NCBI GenBank assembly: GCA_016712275.1
Contig: JADJRI010000013.1
Span: forward strand, 62,001 to 126,000
Length of the DNA: 64,000 nucleotides
Source of the DNA: Planctomycetota bacterium
Lineage (GTDB): Bacteria; Planctomycetota; Phycisphaerae; UBA1845; UTPLA1
Direction: 5' to 3'
Part shown: piece by piece, positions 10,020 to 18,728 of the stretch
Position numbering within the stretch: position 1 is the stretch's first letter
Layout of the letters: each line of letters starts with the position of its first letter
Program-made: the position numbers and the translations under genes
The notes under the pieces: model-generated
What the model saw: only the letters and a program-made list of their open reading frames with translations
Databases searched by the model: none
Told to the model about the DNA's origin: nothing

Positions 10020-10532
10020 CTAGTTTGCCGGCCGCGCTTCGAAGCGCCTGGCAAAGTCCAGTGCCGCAAGACTCACTACCTGTTCCGCGGGATACTTTTT
10101 AAACGCGCACGCGCCTTTCAACGCTTCGTCCCAATTCCGGGTCTGACGGAAGAAAAAGAGAATCGTTGAGCTGAGTTCAAGCTGCCAAAGATCCTGATTG
10201 ATGAGTTCCGCGCCGAGCGGCTGAAACTGCTGCATATGCGCGTCACGCGCTTGCTGAAGCAGTTGGACCGTGGCCGGCTTGAGCGTGTAGGTATACTGCA
10301 TTTCACCGTTTGCCGGACCGCCGGTTTCAGCAACCAAGCCGGCCGCGACCATCTCATCGCAGGCGTCGGCGACGTCACGCGAATACGGCCCGAAATGATG
10401 GAGGGTATACCGGCAATCCAAGGCGCATCCGGCTTCCTGCAGGAAATATACGACCTTCTGCAGCCGCTTGCGCCCCTGAAGTCCGTTGTCACCCGCCCAG
10501 GACAGCAGTGTAGCCAGTTGAAGCCGGTTCAT
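10020..10532 (-). CDS. Hypothetical protein, YwgA/SocA-like
   Basis: This intact 170-residue protein has a strong ggagg site before the ATG at 10532. The N-terminal half ('NGLQGRKRLQKVVYFLQEAG', 'LHHFGPYSRDVADACDEMVA') resembles YwgA and the SocA/Panacea-type proteins, where the (R)LQKxxYF and GPYSxx blocks are conserved. Those families include antitoxin-like and phage-associated members, but no adjacent toxin is evident here. The C-terminal half is helical and unremarkable. It lies in the island between IS1380 debris and the YebC-type gene. The function is not known. Confidence 0.5.
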   Translation of the reverse strand: MNRLQLATLLSWAGDNGLQGRKRLQKVVYFLQEAGCALDCRYTLHHFGPYSRDVADACDEMVAAGLVAETGGPANGEMQYTYTLKPATVQLLQQARDAHMQQFQPLGAELINQDLWQLELSSTILFFFRQTRNWDEALKGACAFKKYPAEQVVSLAALDFARRFEARPAN

Positions 10533-10680
10533 GTCAATCGCCTCCCTGCGGTCATTTATTTGCCGCGCTCGCGCGACAAAACATTAACCTAACATCGGCC
10601 GGACGCACGTCAAGGCTTTAGCTCAAACCCAGTTCCGGCTTCTGCCAAACGGGGCGCAACGTCGGCTAAATAACCAATTA

Positions 10681-10812
10681 TTAAGGGAATAACTGCTGCA
10701 TGAGGGCTCTCTTGTGGGTTTTGAGAGCGGCGAGTTTTTCCGACTCGGCGGCGATCTGGTCGGCGATGTTCCAGAGGGTTTTGCCGAGTTCTTTTTGGGA
10801 TTGTTCGGTCAT
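10681..10812 (-). CDS. 43-aa ORF ending like a type I restriction HsdS subunit
   Basis: The small frame starts at the ATG at 10812 and ends at TAA at 10681. It reads as a short helix finishing 'ESEKLAALKTHKRALMQQLF', which closely resembles the C-terminal coiled-coil end of HsdS specificity subunits. It lies 24 bp downstream of the YebC-type gene and has no clear ribosome-binding site. A second, start-less copy of the same tail lies on the other side of that gene. It could be an HsdS remnant or a genuine small coiled-coil protein. Confidence 0.5.
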   Translation of the reverse strand: MTEQSQKELGKTLWNIADQIAAESEKLAALKTHKRALMQQLFP

Positions 10813-10836
10813 GGGTGTTTTAGCGCCTGCCGCGGG

Positions 10837-11556
10837 TTACGGGATCACGATGTTGTGATAGACCTCCTGCACGTCTTCGTTCTCTTCGAGCATCTGCAGA
10901 AACTTCTCGAAAGTGGGCAGCTCTTCCGCGCTGAGGGTCTTCGTGGCGTGCGGGAGAAAAGTGATCTCCTGCACGTCCAGCTCTACGCCCGGCATCGCTT
11001 CGAGCACGGCCGTCTTGGCCTTGTAGAATTCGGCGGGTGGGGTGAAGACCGTGATGACACCGTCCTTGCTCTCGACGTCTTCGACGGCGACGTCGGCGGC
11101 GAACAGCGCCTCCATCACCTTCTCCTCTCCCTCGCCCTTGAACGAGAGGACCGCCAGGTGGTCGAACGACATCACCACCGACCCGTTGGCAGCCAGCTTG
11201 GCGCCCGCTCTGACAAAATAGTTGCGGATCTCGGCGACCGTGCGCACGTTGTTGTCGGTCAGGCACTCGACGATGATCAGCGCGCCGCCGGGGCCGAACC
11301 CCTCGTAACGCACGGAATGGAAGTCTTCGCCTCCCTTGCCGGCGGCTTTCTGGATCGCCTTGTCAATCACGTGGCTCGGAACATTTTCCTTCTTGGATTT
11401 CTCAACGAGGCTGCGCAGGACCGGGTTGGCGGCCGGGTCGGGGACGCCATTCTTGGCCGCCACGTACAACTGCTTGCTGTATTTGGCATATAGCTTTGAG
11501 TTCTGTGCCGCCGTCTTGAAGATGGAGGCCTTGCGTCTTTCGAATGCTCTTCCCAT
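10837..11556 (-). CDS. YebC/TACO1-family protein, YeeN subtype
   Basis: The 239-residue protein covers the full YebC/PmpR/TACO1 fold: 'MGRAFERRKASIFKTAAQNS', 'SHVIDKAIQKAAGKG', 'YEGFGPGGALIIVE', 'NVRTVAEIRNYFVRAGAKL', 'GSVVMSFDH', ending 'NEDVQEVYHNI'. The short N-terminal form and 'NGVPDPAANPVLRS' segment fit the YeeN branch rather than the longer-N-terminus YebC branch. Family members act as translation or transcription factors; YebC relieves ribosome stalling at polyproline. It is unusual to find this usually chromosomal gene inside a tRNA-bounded island and flanked by two HsdS-like tails. It may be a second copy. Confidence 0.9.
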   Translation of the reverse strand: MGRAFERRKASIFKTAAQNSKLYAKYSKQLYVAAKNGVPDPAANPVLRSLVEKSKKENVPSHVIDKAIQKAAGKGGEDFHSVRYEGFGPGGALIIVECLTDNNVRTVAEIRNYFVRAGAKLAANGSVVMSFDHLAVLSFKGEGEEKVMEALFAADVAVEDVESKDGVITVFTPPAEFYKAKTAVLEAMPGVELDVQEITFLPHATKTLSAEELPTFEKFLQMLEENEDVQEVYHNIVIP

Positions 11557-11722
11557 GCGCGTTCTACCTTTTTATGTTCCGCCACTGGCCGGGCCACGAG
11601 CGATCCGGTTCCTGCCGGGTCTCGCGGTGCGGCCGGGTGTTTCTGTCGGGGATGATACATTCCAGAGTGCGTTTCTTCCTCATGGCGGCTCTGCCGCTCA
11701 CCCAATCGTGCGGCCGACCCAT

Positions 11723-11812
11723 TCAATCCCCCTCCGAAGCCGGGAACAACTGCTGCATTAGGCCCTTTTTGTGGGTCTTGAGCGCGTCGAGCTTTTCGGA
11801 TGCGGCGACGTG
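11723..11812 (-). pseudogene. Second HsdS-like C-terminal tail, no start
   Basis: An open stretch of 29 codons ends in TGA at 11723. It reads 'ASEKLDALKTHKKGLMQQLF' plus a short end, nearly the same as the 10681-10812 ORF. It is closed upstream by a stop, so it is a fragment. Another frame across the same bases encodes 'IPELTPEQRLSEVASILAKA', which resembles small proteins from phage-like planctomycete and rhizobial loci. This suggests a patchwork of old insertions. Confidence 0.5.
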
Positions 11813-11879
11813 TCACGGCCTTGGCGAGGATCGATGCGACCTCGCTAAGCCGTTGTTCTGGCGTGAGTTCGGGGATTTT

Positions 11880-13056
11880 GTGTCATCTATCACTCGAAAA
11901 CCGGCCACCGATTATCGAATCAAAACCGGCCAGTCGTTATTGATATACCTCATCTCATCGGCCTTGATCAAGGCGCGGCTCTTTCGTTTTCGTTCTTTTT
12001 CGACCGCGTTTTTGGTGCGATGTCGCTTTGGGTCGGCGCACCAGCGGCATTTGCCGCCGATCGAATCGGCGATTCACTATGTTTTCCGTCGGAATCAATG
12101 GTCTTTGCATTGCGCCCAGCTCCCGCTTCTTGTCCGGCACCGGCCTCCTGCCCCGTCCGGTCCTTGAGCCGGTAGCTTCGGCCGGTGAGGGTGATGATCT
12201 CGGCGTGGTGCAGGAAGCGGTCGAGGATGGCGGCGGCCGAGGGGATGTCGCCGATGAGTTTGCCCCAGTCTTCGAGCGGCCGGTTGGAGGTCATCACGGT
12301 CGAGTGATTCTCGTGGCGGCGCTTGATGATCTCGAACAGGTACTCACCGGATCGCTTGGGCAACTGCTTCATGCCCATGTCGTCGATGATGAGCAGATCC
12401 GGCTTCAGGTACTTGGCCAGCGTCTTGTCCTCGCCGGCAAAAGCCTCGTCGTGGAGGCTGAGGGCGACCAAGGCGGGAGCCCGAAGGCGAACCACATCGA
12501 AGATGGAGCGGTACAGAACATCGTAGCCGGCCCGGATGGCGTGATGGCCGATGGCCTGAACCAAATGACTCTTGCCGGTGCCGGGCGGCCCCAGAAGCAA
12601 CACATCTTTGGCATCCCGGATGAACTTGCACGCGGCCAGGTCGAAGAACTGCTTCTTCCTGATCGATGGATTGAACTGCCAGTCGAAGTCTTCAAGGGTC
12701 TTGGGTTCGCGGAAGGCGGCGACCTTGGTGCGCCGCTGAACGAGCCGGTCCTGCCGAACCGCCAGCTCATCCTGCAATAGAATCTCCAGGAATTCGGCAT
12801 GGGACAAGTGGTTGGCCGTGGCCTCCTGCAGGCGGACATCCAGCGAGGGCGTCAGCCCGGAGATCCGACGATACGACCAGCCATTCTCGGCCAGCCTGAT
12901 GATGACATGCTGTTCTGCCATTTTGAGTTGATTCGCCATCGATGCCCTCCTGCAGCCGGAAATCGGCTGGGAGAACTTCAAGGCGAACCGAAAGCTCCTC
13001 AAAGTGGCCGGTTTTCAAGTGATAATCAGTGGACGGTTTTGAGTGATGAATGACAC
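11880..13056 (-). mobile_element. Internally deleted IS21-family element with terminal repeats
   Basis: Both ends begin gtgtcat. Each carries two spaced copies of an aaaaccggcca-like motif in inverted orientation (left 11880 to about 11935, right about 13003-13056), the multiple terminal repeats typical of IS21. The interior encodes only one fused protein instead of separate IstA and IstB, so istA is mostly deleted. No flanking target duplication was found. The ends look usable if a full IstA were supplied, but that is inference. Confidence 0.75.
11968..12939 (-). CDS. IstA-head/IstB fusion (IS21 helper ATPase)
   Basis: Starting at the ATG at 12939, residues 1-29 ('MANQLKMAEQHVIIRLAENG', 'WSYRRISG') match the N-terminal HTH of IS21 IstA. 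From 'LTPSLDVRLQEATANHLSH' onward it is IstB. The IstB ATPase is complete, with 'LLLGPPGTGKSHL' (Walker A), 'LLIIDDMGM' (Walker B), 'TVMTSNRPLEDW' (sensor 1) and 'DRFLHHAEIITLTGRSYRLK'. A low-complexity tail of about 50 residues follows. IstB normally delivers IstA to target DNA. Here the transposase itself is missing and an in-frame deletion joined the two genes. The fusion may bind terminal repeats through the IstA HTH. Confidence 0.85.
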   Translation of the reverse strand: MANQLKMAEQHVIIRLAENGWSYRRISGLTPSLDVRLQEATANHLSHAEFLEILLQDELAVRQDRLVQRRTKVAAFREPKTLEDFDWQFNPSIRKKQFFDLAACKFIRDAKDVLLLGPPGTGKSHLVQAIGHHAIRAGYDVLYRSIFDVVRLRAPALVALSLHDEAFAGEDKTLAKYLKPDLLIIDDMGMKQLPKRSGEYLFEIIKRRHENHSTVMTSNRPLEDWGKLIGDIPSAAAILDRFLHHAEIITLTGRSYRLKDRTGQEAGAGQEAGAGRNAKTIDSDGKHSESPIRSAANAAGAPTQSDIAPKTRSKKNENERAAP

Positions 13057-13144
13057 GAAGTCGGAATCTTTGCGCTTGCACATAGGTTCGCTTGGGCGCT
13101 TGTCTCTCCGTGCCCTGTATTCCGAGGTCTCATGATCTCCGCCT

Positions 13145-14356
13145 CTATGCTCCACCAAGGAGCAGCGAGGCCATTGCGGAGACATCGGCTTCGTCGAGCA
13201 GCCCGTCGTTATTGATGTCGGCGCGACACTTTGCGATCGTGGCGGCATTCCCAGGTGCCACCACAGCGGCAGTAAAACCGGATATGTCGCGCCCATCGAC
13301 TGTGCCGTTGCCGTCCATGTCGCCGTGTTGGCATTGCCACCCGAACCACGGTCTCGTCGTTGTATCCGTCAGAAAGAAATCAAGAAACGCGGTCGCCGCT
13401 TTGTCGACGCCGCCGGCCGATGGATGGATGTGGTCGGCAACAAAATCGGTGATATCCCACGTCATGCCCAGTCCGCTGGGCGTGTTTCCATTCGCCCAGA
13501 TGTAAGGCCCCAAGCTCAACCAGGGCGCGACGGCCCCTGGTCCCTGCCACGTCAGGTCGCCGTAGGTGTTGCTCCCCGAGATTTGCGCATCGATGGCCCA
13601 CTTCACGCCGAATCCCTGCTCATAAGCGAAGGGCTCACGATTACCGCCGGTCGCATAGCCGCCGTAGGAACGACTGACGAAATAGGCCAGCTTGATGTTG
13701 GGGAAAACGATTTTGAGGTTGCGGGCGATTGCGGCAAAGTGTTGAGCCAGCAGGCCGGCGTCGCCGAGTGTGCTACCGTCGCTCGCGATGCACGTCGTGG
13801 GGCCTTGGTGCGCTGCTTTGATGCAAGCGATTTGCACTTGAGCCGCACTCGACTGACTGAACTGAAGTCGGGCAAGCGCCGTGAGCCACGGATCCACAGT
13901 CAAATTTGGAGGCTCGATCGCCCAAAGGTCTGCGCCCATCGCTCCTTTTGCGCCATCAACCAGGAGAACTGCTGGGTTGATGATGCCGGTCGCCTGAAAC
14001 GGCGCGGCTTTGGCCATGAATGCCAGCGCCGAACTGGATGGATCATTATTCGCACCGACGCGCCACTCCTGGGTCATGTTGCTGATGCCGATCGAAATCA
14101 GCACAACGCGGCCGTTCGAGAAAGGGAGCCCATTGATATCGAGCGGGCCGATCGAATCGGCGATGGCAACGCCTGCCGTTTCATGGGCCGCAGGTCGCTG
14201 GTTGACGCCACCGGCGTAAAGGCCCCCCTGAAAGGACTTATACGTTCCGGTGCCCAGATCGAAGAGAGACACCTGGGGGTCGGAAGGATCACAGACTTGC
14301 GCCAAAACCGGGGCCGTAATCATGACAGTGATACTGAGGGCGAGTTGAACTTTCAT
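13145..14356 (-). CDS. Secreted SGNH-like hydrolase with dockerin-like C-terminus
   Basis: A signal peptide ('LALSITVMITAPVLAQ') is followed by a domain of about 320 residues. Features such as 'RVVLISIGISNMTQEW', 'FVSRSYGGYATGG' and 'DFVADHIHPSAGG' resemble SGNH/GDSL-type esterases, where the final D-x-x-H pair is catalytic. The nucleophile serine is not certain. The end carries two calcium-loop-like repeats, 'GDMDGNGTVDGRDISGF' and 'ADINNDGLLDEADVSAM', typical of planctomycete dockerin-like tails. It follows another dockerin gene on the same strand within the island. The substrate is unknown. Confidence 0.7.
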   Translation of the reverse strand: MKVQLALSITVMITAPVLAQVCDPSDPQVSLFDLGTGTYKSFQGGLYAGGVNQRPAAHETAGVAIADSIGPLDINGLPFSNGRVVLISIGISNMTQEWRVGANNDPSSSALAFMAKAAPFQATGIINPAVLLVDGAKGAMGADLWAIEPPNLTVDPWLTALARLQFSQSSAAQVQIACIKAAHQGPTTCIASDGSTLGDAGLLAQHFAAIARNLKIVFPNIKLAYFVSRSYGGYATGGNREPFAYEQGFGVKWAIDAQISGSNTYGDLTWQGPGAVAPWLSLGPYIWANGNTPSGLGMTWDITDFVADHIHPSAGGVDKAATAFLDFFLTDTTTRPWFGWQCQHGDMDGNGTVDGRDISGFTAAVVAPGNAATIAKCRADINNDGLLDEADVSAMASLLLGGA

Positions 14357-14380
14357 GAATAGGCTCCATTGCGATTGCGA

Positions 14381-16469
14381 CTATGGATTCAGGAAGGCGC
14401 TTGTCATTGATTCAATATCCGCGCTGTTTGGGATGCCGTCAGCATTCAAATCTGAACGATAAATGCGAATGGGCAGGGTCTCGTTGCCGAGCAACACATT
14501 CACGAAAACGTCGACATCAACGACGTCAACATCTCCGTCGCCGTCAATGTCGCCGGGCACCTGGGGAACCACCGGCTGCACCGAGCGATACACCCCGAAC
14601 CCCGCCACGCCGGCGTAAAGATGACCATCCGGCCCGAGGGCGAGTGCCTGGCAGGATGAGACCGGAATGCCGGAGTTGACGGTCGTCCAGGATGATCCGC
14701 CGTCGTTGGAATACTGGATTCCCTTTTCGAGCGTGCCGACGTAGAGGTCGTCATTGGGCAGGCAAAGAATCGCGTAGCCAAAGTTGCTCGGAAAACTGTT
14801 CAACGGCGACAGGCTGTCGCCGTTGGCCTTGGATTTGTAGACGCCCTTCACGTTGCCGTCGTTTCCAACGAACACATGACCTTGCGAATTGATGACGATT
14901 GAAAACTGCTGAGAAAGTGTGGCCAGCCCAAGATTGGTCCATGTCTGCGAAGAGGCGGAATAGCGCAGGACGCCGTGGCCTTCCGAACCGATAAACAGGT
15001 CGCCTTGTGGATTGCGCGCCAGGCAGTATGCCTCGTTCCCGGGTCCTGGGGCGAGGAGAGACCATAGATCGCCGTTGGAAGTTGACGTCCGAACACTGCT
15101 CATTCCCCAGGCGGTGGAGCAGATGACTTGTTGCGACGCGGGGAATACGAACCCGCTGACCATCGCCACAACCGGTCCATTATCCAACGGCGTCCAATTG
15201 AGGCCGTCGTCGGACGATCTCCACGCGTGGCCATCGGAAATTCCGCCGGGCAGAATGGTGTAGTTGCCGGCGAACAAATCGCTCCACGGACTCTCCGCGA
15301 GGGCGAAGATGTTTCGCGTCGGAAGTATCGGCCCGGTCCACGGTGCGCCGTTTATGTCGGAACGAAAAATGCCCTGAAGATTTGTGCCGGCAACAATGAA
15401 GCCTTTGCTGGAAACAACCAGGCGCAACGTGGTGCGGCCGTAGAGCCCTTCGTTGATGGGGGACCAGCTTTGCGCGTTGTCCGTCGAGCGAAACAGCCCG
15501 TTATCAAATGAGCCGGCGAAAAGTCGCCCCGCGCCGCCCTGCAAAAGAGTGCGGCAGGCATTGGCGTTGTAGCCGTTGATGGCCGGCGTCCATTGTGTAC
15601 CGGATGCATCGGAGAGATAGATGCTGGTGCCAGCGCCGATCAGTATATTGTTGCCGGTATCAATCGCCGACCAAACGGGACTTCCGGTGAAGGGTCCAAC
15701 TAGCGGATGCCACGAGGCAGCATCATCATTGGATTCAAACAGACCGGAATCCGTGCAGGCAAGCAAACGCGTTCCGCTTGCCGACGCATGAATGGCATTG
15801 AGAAAGAGGCCTGTCAATCCGTTGTTCGCGGCCGACCAGTTTCCTCCTGACTGCCGCTTGAAAATGCCGCCACCGGCAGTTCCGACGAGAATATACCCGG
15901 GACCGAATGCCAGACAGCGCGTGGCGAGGTTCGTGAGGTTCGGGTTGGCGGCGGCCCATGTTGTGCCGGACAGAAGGTAGACGCCGGCTGTTTCAGTTGC
16001 GGCGTACACTTCGTCCGCGGGAGAGATGGCAATTGCGCGAACGCGCAAATTGCCGAGGCCGGTGTTAAGGGCGGACCAATTCGCGCCTCCGTTCGTCGAT
16101 CGCCAGACGCCTGCACCCTCTAGCCCAGCGAAGACATCGCCGGACGCATTTACGGCAAGGCTACGCACGCGGGTGTTGATCGAGTTTGAGAATGTAAAGA
16201 AATCGGCGCTGACATAGGTCCAGTGATCGCCGTTGTCGGTGGACTTGAAAACGCTTCCTGCATTCTTGTTGTAGCCATGTTGATAGCCTGTGGCCGCGTA
16301 CAGAGTCGCCTGAATTCGCATCCCGGGCGAGGGCATACAGGCTTCCGCCCTGCGGTCCGTTGAGAGATTGCCAGAAATTGTCTGCCTGCGATGGAGATAA
16401 CCTGCTGAACACTGCAATCAGTGCCATCATCGTCGCGACAGTTGTCCGGCATCGGATGAGCGATTGCAT
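14381..16469 (-). CDS. Secreted BNR/Ycf48-like beta-propeller with dockerin tail, frameshifted
   Basis: The probable start is the ATG at 16469, giving a signal peptide and 'NFWQSLNGPQGGSLYALARD'. The frame changes at about 16310-16330 and resumes 'ATLYAATGYQHGYNKNAG'. About ten repeats of the S-x-D-x-G-x-x-W type follow ('STDNGDHWTYV', 'STNGGANWSAL', 'STDNAQSWSPI'), forming one or two propellers as in sialidase-type or Ycf48 folds. No sialidase catalytic residues are obvious. The C-terminus has 'GDIDGDGDVDVVDVDVF' and 'SDLNADGIPNSADIESM'. It probably acts outside the cell. Confidence 0.7.
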
Positions 16470-16491
16470 GGTTTTGTCCTTTGGTGGCCCG

Positions 16492-17208
16492 TCAGCGTGA
16501 GATTGGCAGGAGAATGAGATTGAACGAGATTCGCTCACCCAGAGCGCTGTTGACCTTCTGCCGCAACACGGGCGGATCGAAATCCGCCTTGAACAAGTCC
16601 GATTTCTCGATGGCGCCTTGCAGCGTCGCAATCGCCGAGACGGCGTGGCCTGCCTCGTCCGCCGGCGACCGCGAGATGCCGCTGAGGCTCATCGCGTACC
16701 GCACGCGACCGTCCCGGGTACGCCGAACCTCAATTTGCAGCCCGGAGAAGACTAATTTGTCCGAAGCGAGCCTGCCTGCTTCCACGAGGCGATCGGTAAC
16801 GAAGTCTCGATCGGATTCGCGCAGTCCACGTTGCTGCTGCAACAAGACAGCCAGCAACTCGCAGGATTGAGTCGTGTCGCCCATAACACAATCGCGTAGT
16901 TGTTGCGGGGGTAGTTGAACGCGGCTCCGGAAGAACAAGTCTCTCAGTCCCAACTCTCCGTGCGGGAGAATGCGAAGGCGCCCATCGTTCTCGATCCGAT
17001 ACACCAGTCCATGAAGGCTCAGCACCGCACTCAAATCGTCGCGCAGCGAGCGATGGCCGAACACATGATCCACCGGCATCAATTCGCACTCTATCGGATA
17101 AGCAATTTGTATCCCGGTTTTTCGACTCAGCCGCGCCAAGGTCTCGGCCAGGTGAACATTCTGCCGGCCCAGGTCAACCACTCCATCGAGACGAGAGAAG
17201 GTCTGCAC
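16492..17208 (-). CDS. STN-like domain protein, probably the split C-terminus of the BlaR1-like gene
   Basis: The first ~80 residues ('DLGRQNVHLAETLARLSRKT', 'GHRSLRDDLSAVLSLHGLVY', 'RIENDGRLRILP') resemble the STN (secretin/TonB short N-terminal) fold. The rest is unassigned. The only start nearby is a GTG at 17208 without a good ribosome-binding site. The frame stays open a little further upstream, reading 'DERAPAAQ'. The neighbouring M56 gene ends abruptly just after a transmembrane segment at 17228. One base change would join them, making this the extracytoplasmic sensor part of a BlaR1-like protein. That link is inference. Confidence 0.5.
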   Translation of the reverse strand: MQTFSRLDGVVDLGRQNVHLAETLARLSRKTGIQIAYPIECELMPVDHVFGHRSLRDDLSAVLSLHGLVYRIENDGRLRILPHGELGLRDLFFRSRVQLPPQQLRDCVMGDTTQSCELLAVLLQQQRGLRESDRDFVTDRLVEAGRLASDKLVFSGLQIEVRRTRDGRVRYAMSLSGISRSPADEAGHAVSAIATLQGAIEKSDLFKADFDPPVLRQKVNSALGERISFNLILLPISR

Positions 17209-17227
17209 TTGTGCGGCGGGTGCTCGC

Positions 17228-18298
17228 TCATCGGGTCACTCTCCGCCGGACCCACGGCACGATTGTCGCAAGAATGATAATCATGGCGCAAAGCATCGGC
17301 GCCGCCGACCCGGCGCGCAGGGGCCGAGGCGATTCCGCGACCAAGACCCTGCGAATGCGTGAAAGGAGCGATTCATCGGCGGCCGAGAGAGCAAGGCGAA
17401 CCTGCGAAGGGCGAGTTGTCTCCAGATGAAGGAGCGCCCGTGCGTAGCCGAACGGATCTCCACAGAGCCGCACCGCCTCGTCGTCGCAGCAGTTTTCACG
17501 CTCAGCCCGGATTCGCGATGAAATCCACCACACCGCCGGGTGATAAAACAAGAGCGTCTCCACGGCGCATTGAATCAGGTTCACCAGATAGTCATGCCGA
17601 CGGATGTGCGCCAGTTCGTGTGCCAGCAGGGCTGATAGATAGCTCGGCGGAAGTCCCATGATCGCTTCCGGAAGCACAATCACAGGACGAAACCAACCCA
17701 CAACGCACGGCACATCCAACCGGGCGGACATGAGGACACGCACAGCGCGCATCGCCCCAATCCGCTGTCGCAAACGGTCCACCGCCAGTCGCAGCTCTCG
17801 AGGAGCCTCTGAAGTCAGTTGCCGCGTCCATCGAATCGTGATCAGCCAGCCGCCGGTCAGCCGGACCGAAAAAAGGACAATCCCCGCAATCCAGAAAATC
17901 ACGACGATCGGCACCGAGTCATCCAGCGTCCGGCTTAAACTCCCAATCCAATCAGAGCCGTCCGACTCATCGATGGGACGATCGATCCAATCCTCCACAG
18001 AATCTGCAAGGCGAATCATGCGCCCGTCGGGTGCCAGTGGCGCGGCCGGTCCGGCGGCTAAACCTGTCGAATGAGTTGGCCCGGCAAGTAAGAAAAATGT
18101 CACGAGCGGCGTCATCGCCATGATCGCCAGCACCGCGCATGTCGCGACATACCGAATCGAAGCAGTGCGCCCCCGCAACAATCGGATGATCAACGCTCCC
18201 GCCCCAGCCAGCAGCAGACCCTGCCATATGAAATGCAACAGCGTCCAGCCTATTGCATTCAGCCCGGGGGACTGCGCCATGGAGTCAATCAGGTTCAT
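17228..18298 (-). CDS. BlaR1/MecR1-like M56 membrane metallopeptidase
   Basis: The 356-residue protein has N-terminal membrane helices ('FIWQGLLLAGAGALIIRLL'), the zinc-protease motif 'LLAHELAHIRRHDYL' and the downstream 'ENCCDDEAVRLCGDP' segment, all characteristic of peptidase M56. A last membrane helix ('LCAMIIILATIVPWV') sits at the very end. In BlaR1 the protease cleaves the BlaI repressor after the sensor domain detects a beta-lactam. Here no penicillin-binding domain follows; an STN-like region lies next in another frame. The gene overlaps the BlaI-type gene by 4 bp (ATGA), so the pair is translationally coupled. Confidence 0.88.
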   Translation of the reverse strand: MNLIDSMAQSPGLNAIGWTLLHFIWQGLLLAGAGALIIRLLRGRTASIRYVATCAVLAIMAMTPLVTFFLLAGPTHSTGLAAGPAAPLAPDGRMIRLADSVEDWIDRPIDESDGSDWIGSLSRTLDDSVPIVVIFWIAGIVLFSVRLTGGWLITIRWTRQLTSEAPRELRLAVDRLRQRIGAMRAVRVLMSARLDVPCVVGWFRPVIVLPEAIMGLPPSYLSALLAHELAHIRRHDYLVNLIQCAVETLLFYHPAVWWISSRIRAERENCCDDEAVRLCGDPFGYARALLHLETTRPSQVRLALSAADESLLSRIRRVLVAESPRPLRAGSAAPMLCAMIIILATIVPWVRRRVTR

Positions 18299-18687
18299 TT
18301 GCGCTTCCCCTCCATCTCATCGAGCATAGCCCGGATCTCAATCAACTCCTTCGACGACGCCTTTTTCGAGGACAGGGCCCGCATGACCAGCGAAGACGCG
18401 GACCCCTCAAACGCCCTGTCGAGTAGATTGCTGACAATTCGCTGTTGTGTTCGTTCGCGAGGCTCCGCGGCAGAGTAGATGTGGGTGCGATCGCTCTCGT
18501 CGCGTTTGACCAGACCCTTCTCGTGCATGATCTGCAGGAGCTTGAGGACGGTCGTGTAGCCCATTTCACGTCGCTTACTCAGTTGCTCCTGAGTCTGTCG
18601 GACAGTCGCCGAGCCTGCATTCCAAAGCACCGCCAGGATTTCGAGTTCCGATTCAGTCGGACGCGGTAGCGAGTTTCGTGTGGTCAT
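18295..18687 (-). CDS. BlaI/MecI/CopY-family transcriptional repressor
   Basis: The 130-residue protein is a full-length Penicillinase_R-type winged helix: 'LPRPTESELEILAVLWNAGS', 'RREMGYTTVLKLLQIMHEKG', 'LVKRDESDRTHIYSA', then a C-terminal dimerisation helix region. Such repressors bind dyad operators and are inactivated by cleavage by the partner M56 protease. The gene is first in a leftward operon with the M56 gene. A set of perfect inverted repeats lies just upstream (18729-18783), consistent with autorepression. No beta-lactamase is adjacent, so the regulated output is probably something else, possibly the secreted proteins downstream. Confidence 0.92.
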   Translation of the reverse strand: MTTRNSLPRPTESELEILAVLWNAGSATVRQTQEQLSKRREMGYTTVLKLLQIMHEKGLVKRDESDRTHIYSAAEPRERTQQRIVSNLLDRAFEGSASSLVMRALSSKKASSKELIEIRAMLDEMEGKRK

Positions 18688-18728
18688 GCGGGTCTCCAGA
18701 CAAGCAAAACGTCTATCGTCGTGAGTTT

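Noticed and set aside
10714..11493. Rightward open frame (259 codons) opposite the YebC-type gene
   Set aside because: Antisense shadow of a clear family member; no own ribosome-binding site or motif.
12028..12780. Rightward open frame opposite IstB
   Set aside because: Antisense shadow; IstB motifs are unambiguous on the other strand.
11880..13056. Target-site duplication for the IS21 element
   Set aside because: Bases flanking the two ends do not match over 4-8 bp, so no duplication could be claimed.
13325..14362. Rightward open frame (345 codons) opposite the SGNH-dockerin gene
   Set aside because: No signal peptide or domain; composition is that of an antisense shadow, while the leftward frame has a signal peptide and dockerin loops.
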